In this document: positions 53,610 through 63,705 of the stretch, one piece after another
Position numbering within the stretch: the first letter of the stretch is position 1
How the letters are laid out: the number at the start of each line of letters is the position of its first letter
Assembly: GCF_001482385.1 (NCBI RefSeq)
Contig: NZ_CP013611.1
Coordinates: 2,170,001-2,234,000, forward strand
Direction: 5' to 3'
Source of the DNA: Pseudoalteromonas rubra
GTDB lineage: Bacteria; Pseudomonadota; Gammaproteobacteria; Enterobacterales; Alteromonadaceae
DNA: 64,000 nt
Position numbers and translations under genes: made by a program
The notes under the pieces: generated by a model
Database searches by the model: none
Seen by the model: only the letters and a program-made list of their open reading frames with translations
What the model was told of the DNA's origin: nothing

Positions 53610-54848
53610 TTAGTTATTCTCTTTTCCCTTGCTAAGCGATTCATGGAAAACATATGTAAAGTAAATTAGTGTTAATTGGACGAATGGTGTTTCACCTCGG
53701 AAGTAAATCATGGAAATAACTGCAAGATAAAATGCGATAAACGCCCCTACTCCATCTCGACTAGATAAGAAAGAATAATACAACTTTGTAAAGATGAATA
53801 AATATAAAAAAACCTCAATAACCACTCCGAAATAGTGCAATTGACTATACCCTGTGCCTATTATCGTGTATGTTCTCACAGGGTTCCTTAATGAGATATC
53901 ACTCTGTGTAATCGCAACTGTTAATCTGTTGGAGAAAGAGGTAACAGGCTTATCTGCCCAAACAAACCGCGGTATGAAATTTCCAAATGAAGCCCAAAAC
54001 CAACCAGTACCATATTCTAAGCTATCTACTTCTCTCGACATATAAGCATCAAGTTCATTAACATACTTATTGTAGTTGAGTTGATCTTTAACTATCTTCT
54101 CATAACTCTTTGACCCCGAACTAATGCCTGCCGTATCGATCCCATGTCGCAGGTTGTTTGCGATAACCAAATAAGCTGGAAGTATTATGGCTAATGTCAT
54201 TACAAATAATGTAATGCTCTTCACACCTTTCCTATTCTTATAAAAGTAGTAAGCCGCAAAAGCTATAACAGGAATAACCAGAGATAACCGAGTATTCGCA
54301 TATATTGCGATCATAAATATATAGGTAAGAAAAATTACAAAGGCTATCTTTCTTGTTCTAACATTATCAAATAAGCAACCTAGAACATAATAAAAAACAA
54401 ACTGAGTTAATAGACTTATAGTCGATAGACCTCCGCCAGATAAAGTGTTACCAACCAAATAATCATCTAACCTGTTCCTAAAGAATGCTCCCACAACACC
54501 AAATTCAATTAAAATACTAACCCCTGAACTAAGAGCAATTATAAAGTGCGTAAAAAACATTAAAAAGAAGAAGTATTTAACAAACCTATTATTACTATTT
54601 TTGACTACTCTAAATGGTTTTTTAAACGAGTCAGGTACGTAAATACAGACAAACATGATTACGGATAAGCCAATATATACCTGGTTAGATACATAAATCT
54701 GAGGATCCAACAATGGAGGTAACAACAGAATCAAAAAAGCTACAAAAGCGGTAGCTGAAACTGGTGATATAAGGACAGAGTTCCCCCAATCGAGCCGTAC
54801 TCTCAGGAGCAATACCGTGAAGAATATAGCCGCAAAAAATTCATGCAT
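53610..54848 (-). CDS. wzy: Probable polysaccharide polymerase (Wzy)
   Basis: This 412-residue integral membrane protein has about ten to twelve hydrophobic segments and a long central loop (about 225-320) that includes WASFGNFIPRFVWADKPVTSFSNRL. This topology, the position between glycosyltransferase genes and the presence of wzx and wzc in the operon indicate a Wzy-type O-unit polymerase, which joins repeat units on the periplasmic face. Wzy proteins share little sequence, so the call rests on topology and context. The gene overlaps the acetyltransferase gene by eight bases (ATGCATGA). Confidence 0.75.
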   Translation of the reverse strand: MHEFFAAIFFTVLLLRVRLDWGNSVLISPVSATAFVAFLILLLPPLLDPQIYVSNQVYIGLSVIMFVCIYVPDSFKKPFRVVKNSNNRFVKYFFFLMFFTHFIIALSSGVSILIEFGVVGAFFRNRLDDYLVGNTLSGGGLSTISLLTQFVFYYVLGCLFDNVRTRKIAFVIFLTYIFMIAIYANTRLSLVIPVIAFAAYYFYKNRKGVKSITLFVMTLAIILPAYLVIANNLRHGIDTAGISSGSKSYEKIVKDQLNYNKYVNELDAYMSREVDSLEYGTGWFWASFGNFIPRFVWADKPVTSFSNRLTVAITQSDISLRNPVRTYTIIGTGYSQLHYFGVVIEVFLYLFIFTKLYYSFLSSRDGVGAFIAFYLAVISMIYFRGETPFVQLTLIYFTYVFHESLSKGKENN

Positions 54849-55416
54849 TGGTCTTTACCATGAATAGCTTACCTTTACTATAGCCTTCCACAATATATCC
54901 ATTCTTGATGTAAAAATTGACAGCTTTAAAGTTTGAAGCTTTTACGGATAAGCCTATATTAAGTTGATACTCAGACTGAAGATCCGCTAATTTATTTACT
55001 ATTGAAGTACCAATCCGCAGCTTGCTAAACTCTTTATCTGTTGTGATTGATATAAGGCGAATATTAGAATCAGAATCTAGATTATAAGTTTTTGAAAAAA
55101 CCTTACTAAAAATAAAACCTGATGTTAACAAAGGCTTTTGCAAGAAAAAGCTTAGCGACATATACTTATTATTTAATATCAAACGTGATAAAACACTAGC
55201 AAAAGAGCGACCGAGAAAAGCAAATCCGACAATCTTATTTTCAAAATAGGCAACTACAATATAGTCACTTAACTCTGCAATATTCCGGTAATACTCAGCT
55301 AATAGAGGTAATGTAAAATTACTAGTTAGATGGTCATGTGGATAATTTAGCTTATGTATCTCAGCTACTCTCCATAGCGACTCTTCATCCAGCTGCTGAA
55401 CCAATTTAATTTCCAT
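54841..55416 (-). CDS. GNAT-family N-acetyltransferase
   Basis: This 191-residue protein shows the GNAT layout: VAYFENKIVGFAFLG (beta-4), LISITTDKEFSKLRIGTSIVNKL (an acetyl-CoA-binding motif in degenerate form) and VKASNFKAVNFYIKNGYIVEG, the typical C-terminal GNAT signature. I chose the ATG at 55414-55416 with GGGAG upstream; the frame extends 23 codons further into the neighbouring gene without homology. In this operon it could N-acetylate the amino group made by the DegT aminotransferase, a job usually done by PglD-type hexapeptide enzymes but sometimes by GNATs. That role is inferred. Confidence 0.8.
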   Translation of the reverse strand: MEIKLVQQLDEESLWRVAEIHKLNYPHDHLTSNFTLPLLAEYYRNIAELSDYIVVAYFENKIVGFAFLGRSFASVLSRLILNNKYMSLSFFLQKPLLTSGFIFSKVFSKTYNLDSDSNIRLISITTDKEFSKLRIGTSIVNKLADLQSEYQLNIGLSVKASNFKAVNFYIKNGYIVEGYSKGKLFMVKTNA

Positions 55417-56599
55417 AAATAACTCCCTCAAGCTGATTAGATATTTCCTCAGCTTCATATTGATTCCCAAATGAAGAAGGTTCAAGCATTGTGCTTTCAG
55501 ATTTTAGTATAGTTTCGATAGTTTCTTTGATGCTGCATTTGTTGTTCTTCGCAATAAATAACGAAGGGTAGCCATTCAAGATATTCAATGCCTCATCATA
55601 CTCTTTATCACATTGAGAAATATACAAAATTGGTTTTCTACAGCCTATTGCGATAAATACCTTTCCTGGAACTTGACGCCCATCTTTATTCCCGACAATA
55701 ACATTAATATCACTTTCACATTGTAAATATAAAGAAGAGCTATAGTCAACTTTATCAAGATCAATAAAGTTCTTCATCTTAATACTCTGAGCATGACTAG
55801 AAAAAGCTCTAGAACGTCTGCCAGCAAGGATCAGCCCTACCTCACTACCAATACTATTTACTGCGTCTATTAGTGGTAGCAGGTTTCTATCATTAACAAA
55901 AGCAGTGCCAATGTGGGCTATATATTTTACCTTTTTTTCTTGTGGAAATTTAGAAGCGATTGTCTTGTCACTTGATGCTACCTTAATTTCCTTAGCGTTG
56001 AAACCATAACGTATCACATAACTTTTTGACTCTATTCCAAATAGCTTAGCATATTGAGACGCAGTGGAGTCTGTTGTAAATAATATAGAAGATGCACTTT
56101 CTAAAATTTTTCTTTCTATTTTTTCAAACGATTTCCGCTTTTTTGAATTGAAAATCAAAGGTGTAATGGGGTCACCATAATCACAAATCAAAGGAACGTT
56201 ATGTTTTTCTGACAAAAGGTAGCCTGCTTTATGCGACTCAATACTGCCTGATGCAGATAGAATGACATCAAAATCAAAAGATGTACTACCTGAAAATCTT
56301 TTCTCCACTAATTTGTCGAACCCTTTATACATATCAAGTTTAGAAAAGCGCTTCAAAGCATTCAAATAAACAAGATATAAGTTCTGACTAATCTCTCGAA
56401 AAGATTCCAGTAGCTTCAACCTAAAGGTTAAACCGACAGGTACAGGCTTTAATCCCGGTATTGTTGAAGATAAATCATTACCTGGATAGAAAATTGAAAT
56501 ATCATGTGTATTACCAAGTTTCGCCAGCATATTAGATAACCTGATTGTATGAGAATCAGAATAGGCACCATAAGAAGTAGTTATTATAAGTATCTTCAT
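55406..56599 (-). CDS. Glycosyltransferase of GT-B type (GT4-like)
   Basis: This 397-residue protein has the two-domain GT-B plan. An N-terminal Rossmann-like start MKILIITTSYGAYSDSHTIR and mid-region VPLICDYGDPITP lead into a C-terminal domain with KYIAHIGTAF, VGLILAGRRS and a VPGKVFIAIGCRKPILYIS segment that corresponds to the donor-binding region of GT4 enzymes. The usual E-x7-E motif is not obvious, so family number is tentative. It ends overlapping the GNAT gene by 11 bases and begins one base after the preceding gene. The donor sugar is unknown. Confidence 0.8.
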   Translation of the reverse strand: MKILIITTSYGAYSDSHTIRLSNMLAKLGNTHDISIFYPGNDLSSTIPGLKPVPVGLTFRLKLLESFREISQNLYLVYLNALKRFSKLDMYKGFDKLVEKRFSGSTSFDFDVILSASGSIESHKAGYLLSEKHNVPLICDYGDPITPLIFNSKKRKSFEKIERKILESASSILFTTDSTASQYAKLFGIESKSYVIRYGFNAKEIKVASSDKTIASKFPQEKKVKYIAHIGTAFVNDRNLLPLIDAVNSIGSEVGLILAGRRSRAFSSHAQSIKMKNFIDLDKVDYSSSLYLQCESDINVIVGNKDGRQVPGKVFIAIGCRKPILYISQCDKEYDEALNILNGYPSLFIAKNNKCSIKETIETILKSESTMLEPSSFGNQYEAEEISNQLEGVIYGN

Positions 56600-56600
56600 T

Positions 56601-57443
56601 TTATCTGGTTACTCCTCTAAATAAATCATCTTCAGTTTTAAATTCAATTAGATAGTCTGAGTATTTTGTAGAAAAAAACTTAAAACCAACATTATTGTTA
56701 GTAATAACCTGCAGTCCACTCTCTAAACATGGGTAACACAGCCCGCTTTGAATCCCTTTATAAAAAGATTCGTCATAATATCCCCAAATCACATCACATT
56801 CTGTTAGATCAGAGTCAAAAGGGACCACACGAACTCCATCTATATTTAAATCGTCATCACTATAAACAACAATTTCAATATTTTTTATGTCTGCAATTTT
56901 CTTGAGCAAACTAAAGTTCTTACCAGCAACAGGTTTACCAATAAATGCAACTTTTGAAACTGTCGAAACCTTTTTGACGTTTGCTACATTTACATTCTTC
57001 CACATGTCAATGGAAATAACTTCATTATTTCTGAAAAAATGATAAGGTTCTTCTAGTGTGACTGACTTCACACCCAAAAAGCCTAGGAGATGGTATAAAA
57101 GGTTTACAACGCCTCTTTTTTTTCTAGTCGATAGATTATATTTATGCACAACATAAGAAACTCTTTTTCCCATTAATCTAGATAATAAAACAAGAGGAAT
57201 ATATTTATTGAGCATTACTAAGAAGACAACCTCTTTTGCAGAAAGTATCTTCATGAACAATTGAATATAATGCTTGCTACTTTCAAACTCGAACACATTT
57301 CTAGATGAAGCAATCTCTTGAATGTGATCACTTCCTTTAAGGCCAACAATCAAATCTGAACTAGAGCTTTGATTCAAGATGTACTCAATATTAAAATCTT
57401 TATGAACCCAACCTTTTGAGAATAAATCAATGACCAATTTCAT
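56601..57443 (-). CDS. Putative glycosyltransferase of the polysaccharide locus
   Basis: This 280-residue protein is not confidently assignable. It begins MKLVIDLFSKGWVHKDFNIEY, has KRVSYVVHKYNL in the middle and a C-terminal half with VSKVAFIGKPVAGKNFSLL, DVIWGYYDESFYKGIQSGL and CLESGLQVITNNNVGF. The last segments resemble the donor-binding part of GT-B enzymes, so it may be a short or degenerate glycosyltransferase. It overlaps the end of the wzx frame by 17 bases. Composition is AT-rich, as in its neighbours. Confidence 0.55.
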   Translation of the reverse strand: MKLVIDLFSKGWVHKDFNIEYILNQSSSSDLIVGLKGSDHIQEIASSRNVFEFESSKHYIQLFMKILSAKEVVFLVMLNKYIPLVLLSRLMGKRVSYVVHKYNLSTRKKRGVVNLLYHLLGFLGVKSVTLEEPYHFFRNNEVISIDMWKNVNVANVKKVSTVSKVAFIGKPVAGKNFSLLKKIADIKNIEIVVYSDDDLNIDGVRVVPFDSDLTECDVIWGYYDESFYKGIQSGLCYPCLESGLQVITNNNVGFKFFSTKYSDYLIEFKTEDDLFRGVTR

Positions 57444-58652
57444 TTTTTAACCTGCAAATTAAATAACCACCCAAAATAAAATGCAAAAAATAACATAAAG
57501 TTAGACCTAGCATTAAAAATTCAACATGTAGCCCTAGAACCATTATAAAATAAGATATAATTATATAATTAACACACCAAATAAGGTTATATTTAAATGT
57601 CAAAGCATACTTGTTAAAGGATGTCATGAACTGGCCTAAAGGGGAACTCATAGCCGCCAGCAACCCCGCCAATGCAGTATAAATAAATAGATTTCCTACT
57701 TCATCCAAAGTAAAAGAATAGGCTTGAGCAATTAAATCAGTGAAGAACAGTGTTAAAAATACTAAGGGAATACAAATAGCGCCATTTATAAAAATGCACC
57801 TTTTCATTAAAGATTCGCGATCATTTAATTTTTTCTCACCTAAATAAGGTAAAAGAATACGTTGGATTGCAGACGGAACAAATAACGCCCCCTAAAAATA
57901 TACATTCCAATTAGATAGATAGCGACTACTTGACCACCGTAATAAACCAAAAGTGCGGAGCTAATGAGAATTTGTGGTAATGAACCAAGTACTTGAGATG
58001 CCAAGCTTAAACCAACTTTTTGCTTTAATAATGTCCAAAAAAAATGAAAATTAAAGATAAATTTAAGCTTAATATTAAGACTAACCAGATAAAGCGAAAA
58101 TAAAAAGTTTGCCACAGCTGAAAAGAGCATACCAATCAAGAAACCACTTGGCACATTCAAATATGAACAAATAAAGCTAACAGACCACCCTAGGATTGAT
58201 GAGATTATAAGGAATATACTTACTGGGACAATGATTTTATTGCCAATTAAGAAGCTTCTATTTATGTTATCAAAGCAATAAAAAAAAACAATTAACAAAC
58301 CATAAAATACACTTATAAAGTTCAACCCGCCGAGCGGGAAATCTAGGACTAAAAACCACACCAAGAACAAGGTTAGCAATATTAAAAATAGCAACCCAAG
58401 ATAAGAGTTCAAACAATTAAAAACATAGTTTCTGTTTTTTTCTTTTATCGACTGAGATTGATTTATCACAGTCCCAACCCCAATTCCAAAAACAGAACCA
58501 ATTAATATTGCGTTTGAATAAATATATAAATTTTCACCAAAGATATCGGATACGAAAAAATCACTCAAAAATTTCAAGAAAATAATATTGCTTAAGCTGA
58601 GCCAAACATTAGATGCTAAAGTCCAACTGGTACTTTTAAGAATTCCAGACAT
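57427..58652 (-). pseudogene. wzx: O-unit flippase Wzx, frameshifted at a G5 run
   Basis: Two reading frames together encode one Wzx-type flippase of about 408 residues. The first runs from 58652 and stops at 57840 after 270 codons. The second covers the C-terminal part down to 57427. The first 260 residues contain about eight membrane helices (starting SGILKSTSWTLASNVWLSLS), and the second part adds about four. The frames join if the G5 run on the minus strand (CCCCC, 57888-57892) is read as six G, giving FRGALFVPSAIQRILLPYL. This is a MATE/MviN-like polysaccharide flippase. The break may be true inactivation, phase variation or a sequencing error. All other core operon genes are intact. Confidence 0.85.
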
Positions 58653-58673
58653 ATTAAATGCAGCTTCTTCAAC

Positions 58674-59717
58674 TCAAGATTTATTAACCAGCCAGTTTAA
58701 AAAATAACTTTCTTGGCATATTATTTGATTTTTCAGCTTGTCGTAGTTAAATTGGTACTGCCTTTCAATACCGTCAAGCATATCCTTTTCGAATTGCTCA
58801 TAAGAATGTGAATCCACACCAAACCCATTAGCCTCTTCCAACACCCTTTCATGTAAAAAAGTATCAGTAGAAACAATCAATGGGACCTTATAAATTATTG
58901 ATTCATATAACTTATTAGGCAATGCCAATTTCACATTCTCTTGTTTAGAATCATATACTGAGTAGACGAAGTCAGTTTCACTATATATTCTTGGTAATGT
59001 ACTTGTGTCAAACTTACCAAAGAACTCAACATCACCTTTTGAACAATACTTCTCATGAAGCGCTTTGAGCTTATTCACATTTTCGTCTGGCCCACCATGA
59101 AATTCAACTCTTACATGCCTATGTAAACTAGCGAACTTAATTAGCAACTCCATTTGAGATAAATAACGAATAACTCCAACAAAAGATATAGTTAATTTTT
59201 CTTTCTTTTCCAAATTTACCGGTGAAGCTGTTCCTAGTAACTTTGGTGAAGGTAAATTTTCACATTCGAAGTAATCTAATTTTTTCGGTAACTTACGCAA
59301 AAAAGCTCTTGATGTTATAACAACTCTTTTAAAGAGTATCTTCACAAAAAGATAAAATAGAACTGAATTAATTCTGTTCTTGAGCTTAGAATGAGATCTT
59401 AGAGGTAAATCTGGTATTTCATATACTAATTCTACTTTATAAAAATACCTTAATAACAGAAACTTAAAAAAGAAGCTAAGAATAATCTTAGCGCCACTAA
59501 TATAAATCATTTCATACTGTTTAAGTTGGCTTAGTCGAGCTTGAGACAACGTTAAATGTTCAGTTTCTTCATTATCAGCCTGAAAATGTTGCCCCCGACA
59601 AGGATCTACATACACATCACATATGCCAAAAGCATTTTTGAGCCATGAAGCCCTTTTCCTTAACCTAGGATCCAAGTGATGGTCACAGATTAATGCTGAT
59701 GCACCTGAACGAGCCAT
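58674..59717 (-). CDS. Glycosyltransferase of GT-B type (GT4-like)
   Basis: This 347-residue protein starts MARSGASALICDHHLDPRLRKRASWLKN, the N-terminal pattern of several GT4 enzymes. It has a hydrophobic patch (about 80-95) that may help membrane association. The C-terminal domain has LTISFVGVIRYLSQMELL, VRVEFHGGPDENV and ALPNKLYESIIYKVPLIVS, the last resembling the GT4 donor motif. I chose the ATG at 59715-59717, one base after the wecB stop codon; a TTG at 59735 is in frame but has no ribosome-binding site. Specificity is unknown. Confidence 0.82.
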   Translation of the reverse strand: MARSGASALICDHHLDPRLRKRASWLKNAFGICDVYVDPCRGQHFQADNEETEHLTLSQARLSQLKQYEMIYISGAKIILSFFFKFLLLRYFYKVELVYEIPDLPLRSHSKLKNRINSVLFYLFVKILFKRVVITSRAFLRKLPKKLDYFECENLPSPKLLGTASPVNLEKKEKLTISFVGVIRYLSQMELLIKFASLHRHVRVEFHGGPDENVNKLKALHEKYCSKGDVEFFGKFDTSTLPRIYSETDFVYSVYDSKQENVKLALPNKLYESIIYKVPLIVSTDTFLHERVLEEANGFGVDSHSYEQFEKDMLDGIERQYQFNYDKLKNQIICQESYFLNWLVNKS

Positions 59718-59718
59718 A

Positions 59719-60843
59719 TTAGCTATTACTCTCAATTAAGAAATCACATATACGTTTACAAGCTTTACCGTCGCCATAAGGGTTATGAGCTATACTCATA
59801 CTTCTATAACTTGCTTCGTCTGTCAGTAATTCATCTAGCGCATTACAAATAACTTTAACATCTGTCCCCACCAGCTTAACAGTACCCGCGCTAACCGCTT
59901 CTGGACGCTCTGTTGTATCTCGCATTACTAATACCGGCTTACCCAGACTAGGTGCTTCTTCTTGAATGCCTCCTGAGTCAGTTAAGATAATATGCGCACG
60001 GTTCATTAAGTAGACAAATGGTAAATATTGCTGAGGTTCTATTAAATAGACGTTGTTTACATCTTTTAAGATGCGATTAACTGGCTCTTGCACATTCGGG
60101 TTTAAATGTACTGGATATAATATTTGCGTTTCAGGGTGTTTTTTAGCTGTTTGCGCTAATGCTTCACAAATACGCTCAAAACCACCTCCAAAGCTTTCAC
60201 GTCGATGCCCTGTAACTAGAATCAGTTTTTTTGACCCGTCTAAAAATGGAAATTGCGCAGCAAGCGTTGAAGACAAGTCTGTGTCTTGCTCTATTTGCGA
60301 TTTAACCATTAGTAACGCATCAATCACTGTATTGCCTGTTACATAGACATTTTCTTCACTGTAGTTTTCAGACAATAGATTTTGTTTAGATGTTTCAGTA
60401 GGTGCAAAATGATATTTAGTTAATGCCCCTGTTAGCTTCCTGTTTGCTTCTTCAGGCCAAGGAGAGTAGATATTACCTGTACGCAAACCGGCTTCAACAT
60501 GCCCTACTGCAATTTGTTCATAATACGCAGCAAGACTTGCAGCGAAAGTAGTGGCGGTGTCGCCGTGGACTAAAACCACATCCGGCTTAAACTCTTTTAA
60601 GACAGGTGTTAACTCTAACAAAATTCGACTAGTTACTTCAGGTAAAGTTTGACCTGCTTTCATTAAGTTTAGATCGTAATCAGGCTTAATTTTAAAAAGC
60701 TCTAATACTTGATCAAGCATTTCTCTATGTTGAGCAGTTACGCAAACTTTGGCGTCAAAGCGCTCATCATTAGTAAGGGCATGAACTAGTGGAGCCATTT
60801 TTATCGCTTCTGGCCTTGTGCCGAATACTGTAAGAACTTTCAC
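59719..60843 (-). CDS. wecB: UDP-N-acetylglucosamine 2-epimerase (non-hydrolysing)
   Basis: This 374-residue enzyme makes UDP-ManNAc from UDP-GlcNAc. Family motifs are [122 protein letters not shown]. The start is GTG (60841-60843) with AAGGA six bases upstream. No wecC dehydrogenase gene is in the visible part, so UDP-ManNAc may be used directly or further modified by enzymes elsewhere. A 164-bp gap separates it from wzc. Confidence 0.96.
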   Translation of the reverse strand: MKVLTVFGTRPEAIKMAPLVHALTNDERFDAKVCVTAQHREMLDQVLELFKIKPDYDLNLMKAGQTLPEVTSRILLELTPVLKEFKPDVVLVHGDTATTFAASLAAYYEQIAVGHVEAGLRTGNIYSPWPEEANRKLTGALTKYHFAPTETSKQNLLSENYSEENVYVTGNTVIDALLMVKSQIEQDTDLSSTLAAQFPFLDGSKKLILVTGHRRESFGGGFERICEALAQTAKKHPETQILYPVHLNPNVQEPVNRILKDVNNVYLIEPQQYLPFVYLMNRAHIILTDSGGIQEEAPSLGKPVLVMRDTTERPEAVSAGTVKLVGTDVKVICNALDELLTDEASYRSMSIAHNPYGDGKACKRICDFLIESNS

Positions 60844-61007
60844 AGGTGTTCCTTTATTTGTTGGATATGTTAATTTCCCTTGAAACTAGTCAAGGAAGCA
60901 ATTAGTTTTTACTTTCGCGACATAAAGTCACTACTACATTTTAAAAGTAGGTTTAGTCTAAATTAATGAAGTGACTATTTAATCCTGAATCAAAGTCAGG
61001 GTCACTA

Positions 61008-63257
61008 TTATTTATCAGATTTATATTCGTAATTGTAATAGCCATAATAGCCATAAGCGTTACTTGCCTTTTTGACTACGCCGTTAAACACGACACCTTT
61101 TACGTCTATGCCATTTTGCTCAAAGCGATTCCGAGTAACTTCCAGTTCTTTTACATGATTTTGGCCAAAACGTGTTACCAATAAGGTACTACCAGCATGT
61201 GCACTAACAATTGCAGGATCAGTTACGGCCAAAATTGGTGGCGTATCTATAACTACTAAATCATACTTAGCACTTACTTCTGCGACTAACTTTGAGAAGT
61301 TTTCATGCATTAATAGCTCTGACGGGTTAGGTGGTATTTGACCACGAGTCATGACATCTAGCCCTTCAACTTGGCTATGCTTAACAGCTTGTTCTAAATT
61401 AATTCGACCAGAAAGGTAATCACTTAAGCCATCGTCCCACTGCATACCAAATTGCGTTTGTAGGTAGCCCTTACGCATATCTGCATCAATGATGAGCACT
61501 TTTTTGTCACTTTGAGCAAGAACCGTAGCCAAGTTAACAGAGATAAACGATTTACCTACACCTGGACTCGGGCCTGAGATTGCAATTACATTATTTTTAG
61601 CTTCCATCATAGCAAAATGCAGGCTGGTGCGTAGACTTCTTAGCGCTTCAATTGAAAGATCTGCCGGATTATCTACCGCCAATATAGATTTTGCTTTTGC
61701 GGTTTTACCTTTACGAGCTTTAGCAAAGCCAGTTAACTTAACCTGGTATTCAGAATAGGGGACACTCGCATACACAGGTAGCCCAAGTGCTTCTATCTCA
61801 CTAGGATCTTCGATTCCCTTGTGGATGGCTTTTTGAATTAATACAATCGCGATAGCTAGCATTCCACCAAACATAGTTGCCATAATTGCTATCAGAGCTT
61901 TTTTAGGTTTGACCGGCTTTGATCTATTTACTTCAGCAACATCAATGACTCGAACGTTACCTACTGTACCTGCACGCACGATATCTAGCTCTTGGGTTTT
62001 AGCCAGCAAAAGTGTGTAGATTTCGTTGTTTACTTCCACGTCTCTCGTTAAGCGTAATAACTCTTGTTGCGTTTCTGGTAGCACTTGAACTTCTGCCGCT
62101 AAACGTCGTTTTTGACTTTCTACAGCTTCTATTTGTTCCAGTGCAGCTTGATAGCTTGGGTGACTTTGCTTGAATTTACGCCCTAGCTCTAGCTTTTTTA
62201 GTTCAAGTTCTTGCAATTGAGTTTCTAGCTTAACTAATTGCTTTAACACCCCTTCGGTTTCCAACGTGATATCCACCGATTGCTGTTTTACTTGGTAGTC
62301 ATTAAAACGCTGTTCAGCCTCCTCTAATTGTTTCTTAACTTGCGGTAACTGATACTCTAAAAAGTCTAAAGACTTTTGAGCTTCCGCACTGCTGCGCTCG
62401 ACATTTCTGCGCACATAAATATTAGCCACTGTGTTAAGCACTGATTCAGCGTAATTCGGGCTTGCGTCTTGTAATGTTAAATTGATTATACCTGAGTCTT
62501 TACCTTTTTCACTTGCACCGATAGCTGCTTGCAAGTCCAGTATAGTGTTTAATCGGTCACGTTTTATCAAAATAAACTCAGTACCAGGTCGAGCAGTTAA
62601 GGTTTTAAGAGTCAAGCTGAACGTACCGTTTGATACCTCTTCTCCGACCTTACCTTGCAAGATACGCTCACCGCCATTGTGCAACAATTCAAATTTGTTG
62701 TTTGCGAGCTTTACCAGAGTAAACTCTTGACCTATTGCACTATCCGGAACCTCAAACTTAAATACATCAACTGCCTCTCCCCCCCAAGCATAGCTAGAAG
62801 CAGCGAAACTTGGCTCTGCCAAATCACCCGCTTGCATAGGTGTAAAATTACGAAACGCACGACCACCTATAATTGGATATAACTTTGGCTTGGCTACAAT
62901 GTCCAATTTAAGGCTATCCACAGCCTCACCAATAATGCTGCGTGATTTAAGTAACTCAATTTCCGTGACTGCGGCAGAAGTACTTTCAAACATCCCCCCT
63001 AGCTCATCAAAACCTGGAACTGAGCCGCCTTTTTCCTCAACTTGGATCATCGCAGTCGCTTGGTAAACAGGTGTGCTAAAAATCGCAACAGCTACACCTA
63101 TTATCATGAACAATGCGGTTACACCAATGATGAATAATTTACGGTCTAGTAGAGCACCTAATAGCGCCATTAGGTCGATTTCTTGCGCTTGCTGCGTGGC
63201 TTGCTTTGATTGCACCCCACTCAATAGGTTTGATTGAGCGTTCATTGACTCTTTCAT
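61008..63257 (-). CDS. wzc: Polysaccharide co-polymerase and tyrosine autokinase Wzc
   Basis: This 749-residue inner-membrane protein has helices near 42-61 and 453-475 and a large periplasmic Wzz-type domain with coiled coils (about 285-390). The cytoplasmic BY-kinase domain has Walker A GPSPGVGKS (562-570), Walker A' VLIIDADMRKG (about 587-597) and Walker B DLVVIDTPP. The C terminus holds a cluster of seven tyrosines (YGYYGYYNYEY) for autophosphorylation. It controls chain length and export with Wza, and Wzb dephosphorylates it. The ATG at 63257 is two bases past the wzb stop codon; an ATG four codons later (63245) has a comparable claim, since neither has an ideal ribosome-binding site. 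Confidence 0.95.
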   Translation of the reverse strand: MKESMNAQSNLLSGVQSKQATQQAQEIDLMALLGALLDRKLFIIGVTALFMIIGVAVAIFSTPVYQATAMIQVEEKGGSVPGFDELGGMFESTSAAVTEIELLKSRSIIGEAVDSLKLDIVAKPKLYPIIGGRAFRNFTPMQAGDLAEPSFAASSYAWGGEAVDVFKFEVPDSAIGQEFTLVKLANNKFELLHNGGERILQGKVGEEVSNGTFSLTLKTLTARPGTEFILIKRDRLNTILDLQAAIGASEKGKDSGIINLTLQDASPNYAESVLNTVANIYVRRNVERSSAEAQKSLDFLEYQLPQVKKQLEEAEQRFNDYQVKQQSVDITLETEGVLKQLVKLETQLQELELKKLELGRKFKQSHPSYQAALEQIEAVESQKRRLAAEVQVLPETQQELLRLTRDVEVNNEIYTLLLAKTQELDIVRAGTVGNVRVIDVAEVNRSKPVKPKKALIAIMATMFGGMLAIAIVLIQKAIHKGIEDPSEIEALGLPVYASVPYSEYQVKLTGFAKARKGKTAKAKSILAVDNPADLSIEALRSLRTSLHFAMMEAKNNVIAISGPSPGVGKSFISVNLATVLAQSDKKVLIIDADMRKGYLQTQFGMQWDDGLSDYLSGRINLEQAVKHSQVEGLDVMTRGQIPPNPSELLMHENFSKLVAEVSAKYDLVVIDTPPILAVTDPAIVSAHAGSTLLVTRFGQNHVKELEVTRNRFEQNGIDVKGVVFNGVVKKASNAYGYYGYYNYEYKSDK

Positions 63258-63259
63258 CC

Positions 63260-63694
63260 TTATAAATACTTCTGCCAAGCGCCACACGCGCTATCGATTA
63301 AATCGTATACATGTTCGAAAGCTTCTCGGCTTTGACGGTATGGATCAGGTATCTCTCTATCTCCTAACCACTTTCCTAGTAAGAATGTTTTACCTCTCGC
63401 TTGAGGATAACGGGAACAGAGGTCTTCAAGATGACGTTGCTCCATCACTAATATGACACTATTCTGAGTGACTAGCGATGTGCTAACTTGCTGCCCTTTG
63501 TGCGCAGACATATCTATACCATTTTTCGAAGCAAGCTCTTGAGCCATAGAATCTGCCTGTTTATCAACCAAAGCGGTTAGGCCCGCGGAAGTAACTCTTA
63601 TATCACGCCCTTCAAGCTTACTTCGCAGCACATATTCCGCTGTGGGGCTGCGGCAAATATTTCCCGCACATACCATTAAAACACTGTCAAACAT
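63260..63694 (-). CDS. wzb: Low-molecular-weight protein-tyrosine phosphatase Wzb
   Basis: This 144-residue LMW-PTP has the active-site loop C9-x5-R15 (VCAGNICRSPTAE) and the general acid Asp in the IPDPYRQS loop. It removes phosphate from the tyrosine cluster of Wzc, and cycling of Wzc phosphorylation is needed for capsule or colanic-acid-type export. It lies between wza (11-bp gap) and wzc (two-base gap), the standard wza-wzb-wzc order. Confidence 0.95.
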   Translation of the reverse strand: MFDSVLMVCAGNICRSPTAEYVLRSKLEGRDIRVTSAGLTALVDKQADSMAQELASKNGIDMSAHKGQQVSTSLVTQNSVILVMEQRHLEDLCSRYPQARGKTFLLGKWLGDREIPDPYRQSREAFEHVYDLIDSACGAWQKYL

Positions 63695-63705
63695 GAATTT
63701 TCACA

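Noticed and set aside
57427..57807. Separate small membrane protein gene downstream of wzx
   Set aside because: Its sequence continues the flippase in the other frame across the G5 run, so it is the C-terminal part of wzx.
60844..61007. Internal promoter for wecB (TTGACT at 60888-60893)
   Set aside because: At 17 bases the -10 would be ACATAT, which matches consensus at only two positions; other spacings are not better.
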